NCBI GenBank assembly: GCA_026419775.2
Contig: JAOPGA020001324.1
Coordinates: 1 to 27,567 of the forward strand
Direction of reading: 5' to 3'
DNA length: 27,567 nucleotides
Source: Acrasis kona
Taxonomy: Eukaryota > Heterolobosea > Eutetramitea > Acrasida > Acrasidae
Position 1 is the first letter of the stretch; each line of letters begins with the position of its first letter. The position numbers were made by a program, and so were the translations under genes. Shown piece after piece: positions 8,891-17,951 of this stretch. The notes beneath the pieces are model-generated. The model searched no databases. It saw nothing but the letters and a program-made list of their open reading frames with translations, and had not been told where the DNA came from.

Positions 8891-9408
8891 ATCCATGTTT
8901 TTAATTTCTTCGCAAATGGAAGTTGTTGTGTTGGTTATCCCGTTGTGGTGTAACTTTGCATTTAACNTATTTGTTCAATATAATTGTAACTTGTGACGAT
9001 TCAATTGGTGTGTTCTTGACAAATGTTAATTTCTTCACCGTTGGCTTTGCTCATTTGGTATTTTGAACGGGTAGGATGAGCGACTCACATAAACTACACG
9101 TGCATCGTTTCTTGTTGTATTTAAGAGTGATTTAAAAGCTGCAATTCGTACCTCGACATGTTCAAAATATTTGTTGAAAGTTTGGCAAAAGTGCAGCATC
9201 TTCAACAAAGCTTACAAAATATTATTGAGCTGGCACAACCAGATTCATTTTAACGACAAGTACACCAACACATCCCCACACTCCCAACGCACTCAAGGAT
9301 ATAGATAAGAAGCAGACATAATACAGTGTTCAACAAAAAAACTAAAGCAACACGTTAATCATCAACATTTGTATTCCACACGAAATAACTTTTTAATAAA
9401 CAATCACT
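8891..9408. other. Spacer between the two MULE genes
   Basis: About 520 bp without a supported gene. It should hold the terminator or poly(A) region of the protease gene and the promoter of the transposase gene. No clear promoter motif was recognised. Confidence 0.4.
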
Positions 9409-9655
9409 TTGAACACATTCATACTATTATTTGTGAGCCTTGTCATCCGCAGTATATTTTTCATATACATCACTACACTTTCTTATGTCGGGATAATTCA
9501 ATCCTGTTTCGAAAATTGCGAGCCTCTCTTCAACTCGGTAATAGTTTACGGACACGTGACAACGTTGAGCATCAACCATAATTTCGCACGATTCTACCCT
9601 TATTACTTCGCTATTTCAATGGTGAAAGGAAGTCTTCTTGTAAGAGTTGTCAAAA

Positions 9656-9694
9656 GTATATTTGGCTAAAATTGAATTGGTTCAAACCATGAAG
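9656..9694 (+). other. Intron of the transposase gene (39 bp)
   Basis: GTATAT...GAAG. Removal links an upstream basic segment to the TGYFF...RCDC block in frame and removes a TAA at 9667. Confidence 0.5.
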
Positions 9695-10381
9695 TTACAG
9701 GGTACTTCTTCACTCAAAAAGAATCCTGGCATGACAGAGTGAGGTGTGATTGTTATGGGGACTGGAAGAATAATGGAAGCAACCCTCGGCAACTAGGACC
9801 AACTGACACGGTGGTTGTAACATATTTTGTATCAAACTCAAACTCATCTGTTACGAAGAAGGAGTACATAACAGTCAACAAGATAAATGGTTTACACAGG
9901 GGACTTGTTGTTTATTTCCGACCAGAAAACCATCAGGTTGAGCCTGGATCTAATGCACCTCATGGGAACACTTTAAAAGATGCCAGTGGCGATTACGTCC
10001 ATAATGTACCATTCAATAGATGGCCTGTATGTACTTGCACCAAACTTTGGCGAGCCAGACCCACTCCCAATGTATAACATACATCAAAACTTGCTTAGAT
10101 GTCAAAGAATCAGACTATTCGAAGTACACAGTAAAGCACGATGGCGATCATAGTCTTATAAATGCCTTAACGAAAGAGTTTCCAGGAATTAAGCATTTGT
10201 TGTGTGCAAATCACTTCCGTGAGAATATCAAATCCCATTTAAAGTATACATTGAAAGTTACTGCTTCAAAAGAGATAGATAAAGTTATGGAAACAATAAA
10301 TGGATTTGGTGCATACCGTGGACTATTGGATTATACTGGAGATGAGGTCAAACTCCACATTGATACATTTTATCAAAGATT

Positions 10382-10418
10382 GTAAGTGTGATTTTGTAAC
10401 CGCTCTAACAACCAACAG
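10382..10418 (+). other. Intron of the transposase gene (37 bp)
   Basis: GTAAGT...CAACAG. The same intron, with similar edges, is found in the second MULE fragment at about 17220-17253. Confidence 0.75.
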
Positions 10419-10521
10419 TATTAAAATACTCGGTAAGGATGTAGGACAACAGTTTGTTCAATATTTTGAGACTCACAAACTACAACCATTAATACAAAAT
10501 GTTTGCAAGTCAGCAAGAGAA

Positions 10522-11537
10522 GACACACTTTACCTTAAAAAATAAATTATAGACCTTGATTTTTGTTAGGTGTTTGATTTTGGTCAACTTCAAAGAAATT
10601 ATCATTATGGTTTGGAACTGCGGTGAATGTGGACGACGGAGCAAATCAGCTAAGCCAAATCATGATGCTAAATTTGCACCATATCGTAAGCAGCTTAGGA
10701 AAAAATTTTCAGATGGTACAGCTTTATGCCCTTTGTGCTTAAGCAATATCTGGTATCCATTGAAAAAAAAGGTTATAAAATTTTATAAAGCTTTATTTCA
10801 TCTAACCATTAATATATAGGTATGTTAGATGATTTTACACAATATATCAGAGACTGAAGGTGACTGCTTGAACATTTTTCACACAGTATGACAATGGAGA
10901 AGATGGCAAGAAAAAATCGAAAGGAGATAGCAGAAATAAGGTAGAGATACAGCCTACAAAAAATGCGGTACAAAATCTCAACAAATTGGAAATCATTTTG
11001 ACATTTTATAGAATTTTCCGAAAAATAAATATTCAGTAGAAGTGGCAGAGAACTACCAATCAAACTACTATTACATGAATCGTGTTGGGAATGCTATTAA
11101 GTCTCAAGTTGGAGAGGAGAATTATTTAAGATTTTTGGACAATTTCACACAATCACCACACTTTATTCGTCATACACAAGAGCAACCACTAAATGTAGAG
11201 AAATCTACAACAAAATATGATGGGCTCATAAAAGACTACGGACCACAACATTTGTATGAGTCTGTTTGCATACGAGATGGCATAATATATGCACAACAGT
11301 ATACTAACTATGGTGAGCGTAAAACCTTCTATTATTAGAAAATTTATTTTTTGTAAGCAAGTTGACCTATTTTACTCAACTAATACTTACTGTCACTGGC
11401 TGTAAACTGAGTACTAAACTAGTAATATAACAATAAAACACATGTTATAAGTTCAAGATGACATTTTCTATATTTTACATGTTATGTTACAAAAACAAAA
11501 TTCAAGACCAAATTTATTTTTTAAAGTAAAGTGTGTC
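10522..11537 (+). mobile_element. 1016-bp TIR element nested in the transposase
   Basis: The ends are 27-bp inverted repeats starting GACACACTTTACC, with one mismatch. The flanks carry a 3-bp duplication GAA (10519-10521 and 11538-11540). Removing the element and one GAA restores the reading AREEAGIKDGARAF. The second MULE fragment, which lacks the insertion, reads AREDAVIEGSARAF at the same place. A 3-bp TSD occurs in CACTA, PIF/Harbinger and Zator groups; the ends do not settle which. No transposase was recognised inside, but coding exons are present. Confidence 0.85.
10601..11330 (+). CDS. Multi-exon unassigned gene carried by the nested TIR element
   Basis: Three open segments look like exons. 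About 10601-10770 has NCGECGRR and LCPLCL (two CxxC pairs, zinc-ribbon-like). About 10887-11036, after the acceptor TTTTCACACAG, is Lys- and Asn-rich. About 11037-11311, after the acceptor ATATTCAG, is 90 residues rich in Tyr, Asn and Gln. The last ends at a GTGAGC that could be another donor. Exact joints between the first two are uncertain. The protein is not recognised and does not look like a known transposase, so it may be captured cargo or a diverged element protein. Confidence 0.4.
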
Positions 11538-12068
11538 GAAGAAGCAGGCATTAAGGACGGAGCTAGAGCATTCACAAATGCGGTTGAATCCCACAACAAC
11601 AGCATTAAGATGGAGACCGCTTGTACAAGGACTAATGGGTTTTATACATGCCTCCAAAAACTGAGCAAATACATGTTTAACCAAAGTGCTGATTTTATTG
11701 CCGGTTATCAAAGCAAGGGAAATAAAAAGCTGAAGGCAAACCACAGCACGTCCATTAAAAAGAGCATTTTGGATGCCTACAGTTCTTCCCGAACTTTGGA
11801 ACAGCTTGTGAAAAGTTCAGTCGGAAATGGTTTCCTCGAGAAACGCATACCTTTTGTTCTGACATCAATATGCAAGTTGAATGACTTAGAGGCACAAACA
11901 TATACCGTAGATGCCACCACTGTCTACAATAAAGCGAATGGTGTTGTTATCATGCCAACCGAAGGTTGTAACAATTTGAGCGCGATGGTGTTTGATTTAA
12001 TGAAAAAAGAATATGTTCTGGTGAAGTCGAGAGATAACACTTGGGATGAAATGCAATGTGCCTGCAAA

Positions 12069-12105
12069 GTAAGTTATAAAATAACATAATCTCTAACGTT
12101 GATAG
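12069..12105 (+). other. Intron splitting the SWIM finger (37 bp)
   Basis: GTAAGT...GATAG with CTAAC branch. It separates the CxC pair from the CxH pair of the SWIM motif; splicing is phase 0. Confidence 0.8.
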
Positions 12106-12517
12106 GATGCTCAGATGTTAGGGATTTGTTATCACATAGTTGCTACCTCGGCATTTGTGGATAGTACTGTTTATCTTCGACAATATGGTAAAATTACACG
12201 ATCGGCAGGAAAAGCCCGAAAAAAACTGAACAACATCGCTTATAAAGATTCTGGAAAGAAGAAGAATGAGAGGCGGCATGGAAAGCGGTCGAACGGTTTG
12301 AACTTTGCGTTGAGAAAAACTTTAAACATTACGAGTATAATCAACAGGAATACCGGAAGTATTATGGAAGACCCTCGACCTACAAGCCTGTCAAGAGGAA
12401 TTACTGGCATTGAATTCGAGTGTAAAGATGATTTACATATCTATCCAAGCATCTTCATGGAGTAGTGGTGTTACTAGCGCTGTGTCTGTACAATGTTAAT
12501 AGATGTTCATCTTGCCC

Positions 12518-12523
12518 AATAAA
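12518..12523 (+). promoter_or_regulatory. AATAAA downstream of the transposase
   Basis: Candidate poly(A) signal 53 bp after the TAG at 12465, just before the right hairpin cluster. Confidence 0.35.
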
Positions 12524-12524
12524 T

Positions 12525-12608
12525 CCGCAATCAAACTTGATTGCGGTAAATATATTCCGCAATCAAGTACCCCGCAATCAAGTACCCCGCAATCAAACCT
12601 GATTGCGG
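12525..12608. promoter_or_regulatory. Right subterminal hairpin cluster
   Basis: Perfect palindromes CCGCAATCA-N4-TGATTGCGG lie at 12525-12546 and 12587-12608. Two half-sites CCGCAATCAAGTAC repeat at 12557 and 12572 with 15-bp spacing. This mirrors the left cluster at 4456-4523. Confidence 0.6.
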
Positions 12609-12666
12609 TCAATTAGTAGAATGATTACAATAAACAGTTTCAGTTATTAAAACAATGTTTCAGTAA

Positions 12667-12722
12667 AAATGAACTTTATCTGTACTTTTAATGTGACAAC
12701 ATTCAGCTTTATAGGGGTACCC
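12667..12722 (-). repeat. Right terminal inverted repeat of the MULE
   Basis: Reverse complement of the left TIR (4330-4390), with more than 40 bp almost unbroken. Confidence 0.85.
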
Positions 12723-12731
12723 ATTTTTTAA
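12723..12731. repeat. Right 9-bp TSD of the MULE
   Basis: ATTTTTTAA, identical to 4321-4329. Confidence 0.85.
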
Positions 12732-12982
12732 CATGACTAACACAGTTTGTAAAAAGAATGATGTGTGCCATAAATATATATTACATATTCCCTTGAGTGA
12801 ATGTGTGTCCTACAATTTAAGAGAGATACACTTTTAACTGCGTTAAACAACCTTGATTTGCAATAGGAGATAGTGCAAATGTACTTGAATTTTGATTAAA
12901 AAGAAATTAGAGAAAAATAAATATTTTATTTTTTATCTTTAAAAGCAAAGAGACAGGAAGATTAATATTGCAAAAACTAATC

Positions 12983-13387
12983 ATGGGGCTAATGAAAGAT
13001 TTTAAAGTTCAATCTTACAGAGTAAAACCACCTCAGGATGGAGTGCCAGACAAGGAGAGAGGGGTGGTGGTTCATTTCCAGATGAACCAGGACATCTCAT
13101 CCTTCTATAATAAAAACAAAATGAAAGAGCACTACTTTAAGTTTACCAACAAGTACAGACCTCTGGTGGAGACATCCAAGGCCTTCAACATTGTGAACAT
13201 AAACGATAAAGAAGTTAAGTTCTTTGTGAGTAACAACCAGTATCAATACGTAATATCCAACCAAAAAGCCATTATTAAATAGCTTATCACCAAGTTTCTG
13301 CTCACAGGGGAATTACTTCAAAAGACAAAAATTACAGTGACCAACGAGACTTTAAAGACAGGGAGCTGTTACACATTGGGATGTTAG
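12983..13387 (+). pseudogene. Unassigned Lys-rich ORF with an in-frame TAG
   Basis: From ATG 12983 the frame encodes 99 residues to TAG 13280-13282. The same frame then stays open for another 34 codons to TAG 13385-13387, with similar composition (Lys, Thr, Leu). The first part is mixed in charge, with Phe/Tyr-rich segments and an RGVVVHFQMNQD stretch. One nonsense change, or a real short protein with noncoding continuation, would both fit. An AG acceptor sits about 25 bp upstream, so an earlier exon is possible. Family not recognised. Confidence 0.35.
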
Positions 13388-13435
13388 CACTGTGTAAATA
13401 AGAGGGCAAGGCGAAACTAAAAGGTCAACATGTGG

Positions 13436-13635
13436 TCAATACCGATTTGGACATTAGGTTGTCCTCCACCAGAACGGCTTGTCAGCACTAGAACCAGAAA
13501 CATTCCAGTTCAGCGCTTGAAGAGCTTTGACCTGCTCCAAAGTGAATGTAACCTCAATAAGCGGCACAATTCTTGTTGTGTTAGGTACCGCACCCTGAGG
13601 AATGGAAACATTTGCGTACTCAACTCATTTTAACC
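13436..13635 (-). pseudogene. Partial copy of the 25.8-26.75 kb ORF family
   Basis: Closely matches 26180-26330 (for example CAGAAACATTCCAGTTCAGC) and then the last ~20 bp of that region (ACTCAACTCATTTTAACC). About 380 bp between these two blocks are missing. It is an internally deleted copy of the acidic ORF at 25791-26726, in the same orientation. Confidence 0.75.
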
Positions 13636-13812
13636 GGTCAATCTCCCTCCAAATCTGTTACAATGGGTTAATAAATAAAATAAAATACATTCTTTATCGT
13701 AGAGGGTAAATAATATTAGTCTTATGGAAATATAATAGGAACCAACCACCAAAAAAACAAAAGTTGATGATTCTGTAACTGATAATGATTTAAAACATTG
13801 CCCGCGCTGTCC

Positions 13813-13828
13813 CAAACACAAGTTGTCC
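13813..13828. repeat. Left TSD of the short LINE tail (16 bp)
   Basis: CAAACACAAGTTGTCC, identical to 14174-14189. Confidence 0.9.
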
Positions 13829-14173
13829 TAAATTCTGGGGCTTTCCATTCACACTATACCAAAGTGGTTTTGATTTTGACAAACATCTACAACTGACAAA
13901 CGCAAAGCTACTATTTATGCTAGTCTACTTGGTTACACTAGTATGGATGTAGTTAAGCGCTTTTCAAACAAGATACCAGTCAAAAAGCCACTCTAAGTGT
14001 TGAGGAAGATATCAACAATCTTGATGGAAACCTCTTACTCCATCTGGCACGCGCGCTGCGCAACCCATGCCATCAAATCCGCCAAGCTAAGCGGACCTTC
14101 AGCTGTATAGAGTCATTAATACACATGTAAATAATTTCTAATAAAGCTTGTCGCAGAATGCAATTTATAAAAA
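13829..14173 (+). mobile_element. 345-bp LINE 3' fragment with TSD
   Basis: The coding part matches the C-terminus of the LINE at 6457-8310 (FDF, LLGYTSMDVVKRFS, RKISTILMETSYSIWHAR) with frameshifts. It is followed by the same 3' UTR and a short A tail. It is severely 5'-truncated and flanked by a perfect 16-bp TSD, the same TSD length as the intron copy. Confidence 0.9.
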
Positions 14174-14189
14174 CAAACACAAGTTGTCC
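14174..14189. repeat. Right TSD of the short LINE tail
   Basis: CAAACACAAGTTGTCC, identical to 13813-13828. Confidence 0.9.
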
Positions 14190-14393
14190 ACAAAATTCAA
14201 AGAAAACATGTTGGTATTTGGGTACTACATGTGACTGTGCGTTGTTCATGTTTAAAAATAACATTCCCCGTCTGTCACATGAAATTAAATCTGCAGTAAC
14301 AGAATTATACAGTAGACCTGATTTGAACAAACAAATGGTCTATACTAATTAATCACACAGATATGCTCAAAGTATTCAAATCAATACAGTATA

Positions 14394-14946
14394 ATGTCTT
14401 TTAAGTTTTTTGTTAGAAACTACCTTGATGAGTTGAAAAAGAGAGACCTTAAACAAAAAGAAGTAATTAAAGTGTTCACAAAGCAATTTATCCTTATTAT
14501 AACATTTCAATTTGCAGGATCCTCTATTGTTCAAAAAGATTTCATATCAATGGTAAAAGCTACTAATGTAACATATGAAAGTTTCCAATGTGTATTGTAT
14601 TACTTATAGTACAATCTTGGTGCATGTTTCTCAAGCAAATACATGCTTATAGATGTAGCTCTTGCAGATAAGTATTATAAAGACTGCAAAAAAGACAAAA
14701 GAACACCTTATGTCCTCCTAAGCTCAAAAGATGTTATAAATGGAAAGAGTTGTGTTTTATTTTCTGGTTATATTAATTCTTTAGAGCATCAAAAGATAAA
14801 GTGGGATGGTACTGAGTTGCTAATTGGAAAGATCTTTCCAATAATATTGAAAAACAACTAGACTTCAAAGGATATCTGAATTTGTTTTGCAAGATGTATG
14901 GTTTGTCTGATTCTCTTGTCCTAAAACTTGTTGACATAATAAATTG
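14394..14946 (+). pseudogene. Unassigned multi-part plus-strand gene, frameshifted
   Basis: Open segments are 14394-14609 (Lys-rich, helical), 14643-14861 (Asp/Lys-rich, ending KWDGTELL) and, in another frame, about 14829-14946 (DLSNNIEKQLDFKGYL to TGA). The last switch occurs near 14825 without an obvious splice site, so a frameshift is likely. The segment around 14480-14520 could be an intron ending TTTGCAG. The final codons contain AATAAA just before the TGA. No domain is recognised; the composition is that of a real protein rather than a shadow frame. Confidence 0.3.
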
Positions 14947-15149
14947 ATTTTACAAACATGATATCTTTCTCTACTATGTTAGTTTTTTTTCTGATTGGCA
15001 TTCCCCACATCCTTTTTCTGCGGTTGCTGCGTATTGAACCTGCGACTGCCATCAGGCAGTAAAGTAAAATGTAAGCTGAGCCAAAGTGGCCTGAATCCAG
15101 AAAAAATAGCGCAAGACTGTTGAATAAAATATATCCAAAATTGACTGAT

Positions 15150-15930
15150 TTATTTATTTTTACTACAACGCTCTTTCAACACCTTCTGCTTAATAGAGTC
15201 ATATAAACTTACACTTAATAAAGACTCTACAAGAGCCAAGTTGGACAATGACCACTTCTTCCCGTTATTAGTAAACTTAGTATTGTCAATTGTTCTTCTT
15301 TTTTTAGTACTTGGCTCTACATTATCACACTCTCTTAGGTTCTCATCTGTTTCAGCTATATCAGATCGCTTCCGTTTCTTGTCAGTATATTTATGTTTCG
15401 ATTTATCATTGACAATATTTTCAATCTTTTGATTTTTTTGTTGGCTTTTCTTCCCACTAACAGATATGGGAGTCACTTTTCCAGTCTTTTTATTTTGATC
15501 ATACTGATCAATAAAGTCATTTCTATCAAGGTTGTGCCCAATTGCATTACATACTGGAACCTGTATAACATCCACCTCAGTATCCACATTTGGTTGTTGA
15601 TGCATTTCAAACAATCGAAAATAGTTGCAACAGAATTTACACCTTTTAACTCCATCGATATCGCAATTTGCACTTGCTCTCTGTCCACACTGGACATGCC
15701 ATAGATGGCTTTCTTTCTATTTCACTCAAAGATGTCAGTTTACTAATATCAAGATAAATACAATGTGGATCTATATCTGTTATTGGCCATGAATTATGGA
15801 ACTTGAATGTGATAATTTTGTCTATAACCGTAATGTATTTTTTAAAATTGTTCTTTTTGGCATAATCATTTTTTTTTAGAAAACAAGGATAAGCCTGAAA
15901 GTTTATTGGTAGTTTTACAACCTCCGTCAA
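15150..15930 (-). pseudogene. Cys-rich, NLS-bearing unassigned gene
   Basis: Reading leftwards, 15930-15680 encodes about 85 residues ending near MACPV. After a small frameshift (about 2 bp at 15690) the frame reads GQRASANCDIDG and RCKFCCNYF and continues to the TAA at 15150. Together these would give CPVC...C...CKFCC, a plausible zinc-binding centre. The C-terminal 90 residues are Lys-rich with basic clusters (KKRKR, KKRR), suggesting nuclear localisation. An OB-fold/RPA-like DNA-binding protein is possible but not shown. The stop directly follows AATAAA. A broken partial copy of its 5' end is at 3131-3211. Confidence 0.45.
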
Positions 15931-16224
15931 TAGTTATTGATGAGTTACCTTACACAAAAAATTATATATACAAATCACAGAGAAAGTGATTGCTTGTGTT
16001 CACAATTTGCCTTGTAAACATGTTGTAATATATGGACGGTTCAGGTTTAGGATAATAACCCATTCTAGGTATTATCCACAGTGTTCCTATTCGAGTATAA
16101 CGAGAATCCAGTAATGAGCTCCGCAGACACTATAAAGTGACAAGGAGCGCAACAGAATAAATTAACTAAAATATATTGATAACTCAAACCACTGTTCTTC
16201 ATATTACTGGACTATACGTTTTTA

Positions 16225-16931
16225 TCACAAAACACATTGAGCGGTCCAAATGGAATGGGAAGTTTCCATGAGTATTGTAGAGATTTTTCGGAGTACAGAG
16301 AGAGGCTTGAGAACTCTAAAGTGCTTGTTGAATCGCTTGAAAGTGTCCATACTAACATATCCTAGCATACTAGCATAAATGGACCTCTTCCAATTTTCCG
16401 GCAACTCTGACATTTCTTCGCTTCCTTCAATTCCACGCTGTGTCAAATAATATGGCGCTCCCCAAAATTTAAAAATGCCTTGAATAACAAAGCCAGGTTT
16501 CAGATTATCCTGGATAACCTTATTGATTCTGACCATCGCATCATGTAATTTAGTTTTATTATAGCGACAGTCAAGAAGCAAATGTTGCTGGTCTTCATAT
16601 GATAAATGACACCGAGGACATTTGGTGTCATAATTTGAATTGTTGCTCCAGTAACGCATCTTTGACAGAGTGCAAAGCTGGTTGGAGCGGAGGCAAAGTA
16701 GCAATTTTTGTTCGCTTTTGTTTAATTTGTCTATATCTACAGACGCTTTAATGTGGTATTCATTATGTAGAAGGTCATATTTGTAATCAACTGAGTAAGC
16801 ACGTTTAGAAGACAAATAAGATTTGACAAAAAGACGAACAGATTTGTGTTGAACATCACCGTTACAAACAAGATCAAAAGCAAGGTGAGTGGGTGGACAG
16901 ATATCACTGATGAGGTGATTCTTCAAACCAA
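16225..16931 (-). mobile_element. Diverged LINE 3' fragment (second subfamily)
   Basis: 233 residues align along their length with the LINE C-terminus at 6522-7250. Shared landmarks are SNQLCTLSKM, the finger KCPRCHLSYEDQQHLLLDC and RKISTILMETSHSIW. Many substitutions show it is a different, older subfamily. The 5' end abuts the MULE fragment at about 16932, so it probably inserted into that fragment. No clear TSD or poly(A) was found. Confidence 0.85.
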
Positions 16932-17545
16932 GCTAAAATCTGCCTTGATAAAGAATCAGATTTTTCAAAGTACACTATTAAGACCTGGGGCTAATCAATG
17001 CTTTAATGAAAGAGTTTCCGGGCGTCAAGCATCTGTTGTGTGCAAATCACTTTTGGAGCAACATCAAGTCACATCTCACATATGCACTGAAGGTTACAAG
17101 TACAGAGGAGATTGATGATATAATGGAGGTGATTAATGGATATGGAACGTACCCGGGAATTTTAGATTATACAGGTGCAGAGATAAAAGAGCACATAAAA
17201 ACTTTTTATCAGAGATTGTAAGTAATTTTTTTATTATCACTAACAACCAGTAGTATCAGAATACTTGGTAAAGATAATAGAGAACAGTTTGTTCATTACT
17301 TTGAGGATAATAAACTACAGCCTCAAATAAACAATGTATGTAAGTCAGCACGGGAGGATGCTGTCATTGAAGGTAGTGCAAGAGCCTTCACTAATGCTGT
17401 CAAGTTACACAACAATAGCATCAAATTGGACGCCGCATGCACAAGAGCAATCAGCTTTTATATATGCCTTCAAAAATTAAGCAAGTACATGCTCAATCAA
17501 AGTGCTGACTTCATCTCTGAATTAACAACACAAAGGCAATAAATG
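16932..17545 (+). pseudogene. Second MULE transposase fragment, uninterrupted
   Basis: Matches 10099-10521 and 11541-11720 of the first transposase at roughly 75-80 percent identity by eye. It includes KEFPGVKHLLCANHF, the same short intron (about 17220-17253) and the AFTNAV...HNNSIK block. It lacks the 1016-bp insertion, so it serves as an empty site. The GDHSL Asp block is deleted or frameshifted and the Glu of NAVESHNN is replaced (NAVKLHNN), so it is catalytically dead. The frame ends near 17541. Confidence 0.8.
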
Positions 17546-17950
17546 GTATTTTTCACTTGTGTTTGGAGGTAGAAAGAACTTTCTCACGAGGGCCTTGCGG
17601 CCGAGGGGGAAAGTGCTTTATATCTCTTAGACTGCCATCTGGGTATTGGTGCCCAAAATTTATTTTGATTTCAATCCACTCTTTATATACTGCTATAATG
17701 GTGTGTGAAGTTTCAATCAATTTTATATTACCAATACATCACTCTACAGGCACTCAAAAGGATATAGACAAACGAGAGGTGAATGAAAATTTTTTTATTT
17801 GTATACAAAGTTGACTGAATAAAATCCGTTTATAAACGTTACATATTAATATAATAGTTTATATTTGAAAAATTGTAGTGTAAAAAATAATTAATATGGC
17901 AACATCGATTAGAAAAAGAAGAATAATGAAAGCGAAGAAGCTAACAATAA
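17546..17950. other. Intergenic stretch with one GC-rich hairpin
   Basis: No supported gene. A GC-rich island at 17577-17613 can fold: an ACTTTC/GAAAGT outer stem with GGCC-TTGC-GGCC (17591-17602) at its tip. It stands out against AT-rich surroundings. Confidence 0.35.
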
Positions 17951-17951
17951 G

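Larger units (their letters stand above)
9409..12465 (+). pseudogene. MULE transposase with SWIM zinc finger, damaged
   Basis: Usable exons are about 9409 (or ATG 9619)-9655, 9695-10026, ~10060-10381, 10419-10521 plus 11541-12068, and 12106-12465. Introns of 39, 37 and 37 bp are supported by frame. The N-terminus has TGYFF...WHDRVRCDC, like MULE N-terminal domains. Further on, KHDGDHSLINALTKEFPG and HLLCANHF correspond to the second catalytic Asp block, and NAVESHNNSIK to the Glu block. CACK...GICYHIV is a SWIM finger (CxC...CxH), formed by splicing exons at 12068/12106. Damage: the frame changes around 10026-10100, where the first catalytic Asp block should be and is not seen, and a 1016-bp element splits the exon at 10521. 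The function would be to cut and join the TIR ends; this copy should be inactive. Confidence 0.75.
4330..12722 (+). mobile_element. Composite Mutator-like element carrying Ulp1-type protease and SWIM transposase
   Basis: The element is 8393 bp, with ends GGGTTCCTCTATAAAGCTG at 4330 and the reverse complement of GGGTACCCCTATAAAGCTG ending at 12722. The outer ~60 bp of the TIRs pair with only a few mismatches, and a perfect 9-bp TSD lies outside. Inside, on the plus strand, are a five-exon Ulp1/C48-like protease gene (5003-8889) and a MULE transposase with a SWIM finger (about 9409-12465). A LINE (6457-8310) and a 1016-bp TIR element (10522-11537) were inserted later; without them it would be about 5.5 kb. 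MULEs that carry Ulp1-like domains are known from plants. Here the linkage is shown by TIRs, TSD, gene order and shared intron style. The transposase is now broken, so this copy is probably not autonomous. Confidence 0.88.
13738..14352 (+). pseudogene. Unassigned Cys-bearing coding region split by a LINE tail
   Basis: After an acceptor at 13737 the frame reads Lys/Thr/Asp-rich sequence into HCPRCPKHKLSTK, where the LINE tail (13829-14173) interrupts. Rejoining across one TSD copy continues about 12 codons to a stop. The adjacent frame then continues with CDCALF and a polar helix to the TAA at 14350-14352. The Cys pairs (CPRC, CDC) suggest a small zinc-binding protein with a frameshift near 14230. 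Identity unknown; moderate doubt that both sides belong together. Confidence 0.3.

Noticed and set aside
9679-9690. GGTTCAAACC, tRNA B-box-like
   Set aside because: No A-box, acceptor stem or cloverleaf could be found around it; it lies in a supported intron.
16165-16937. CTAAAAT repeats as a TSD of the diverged LINE
   Set aside because: Only 7 bp, in AT-rich DNA, with no poly(A) at the expected end.
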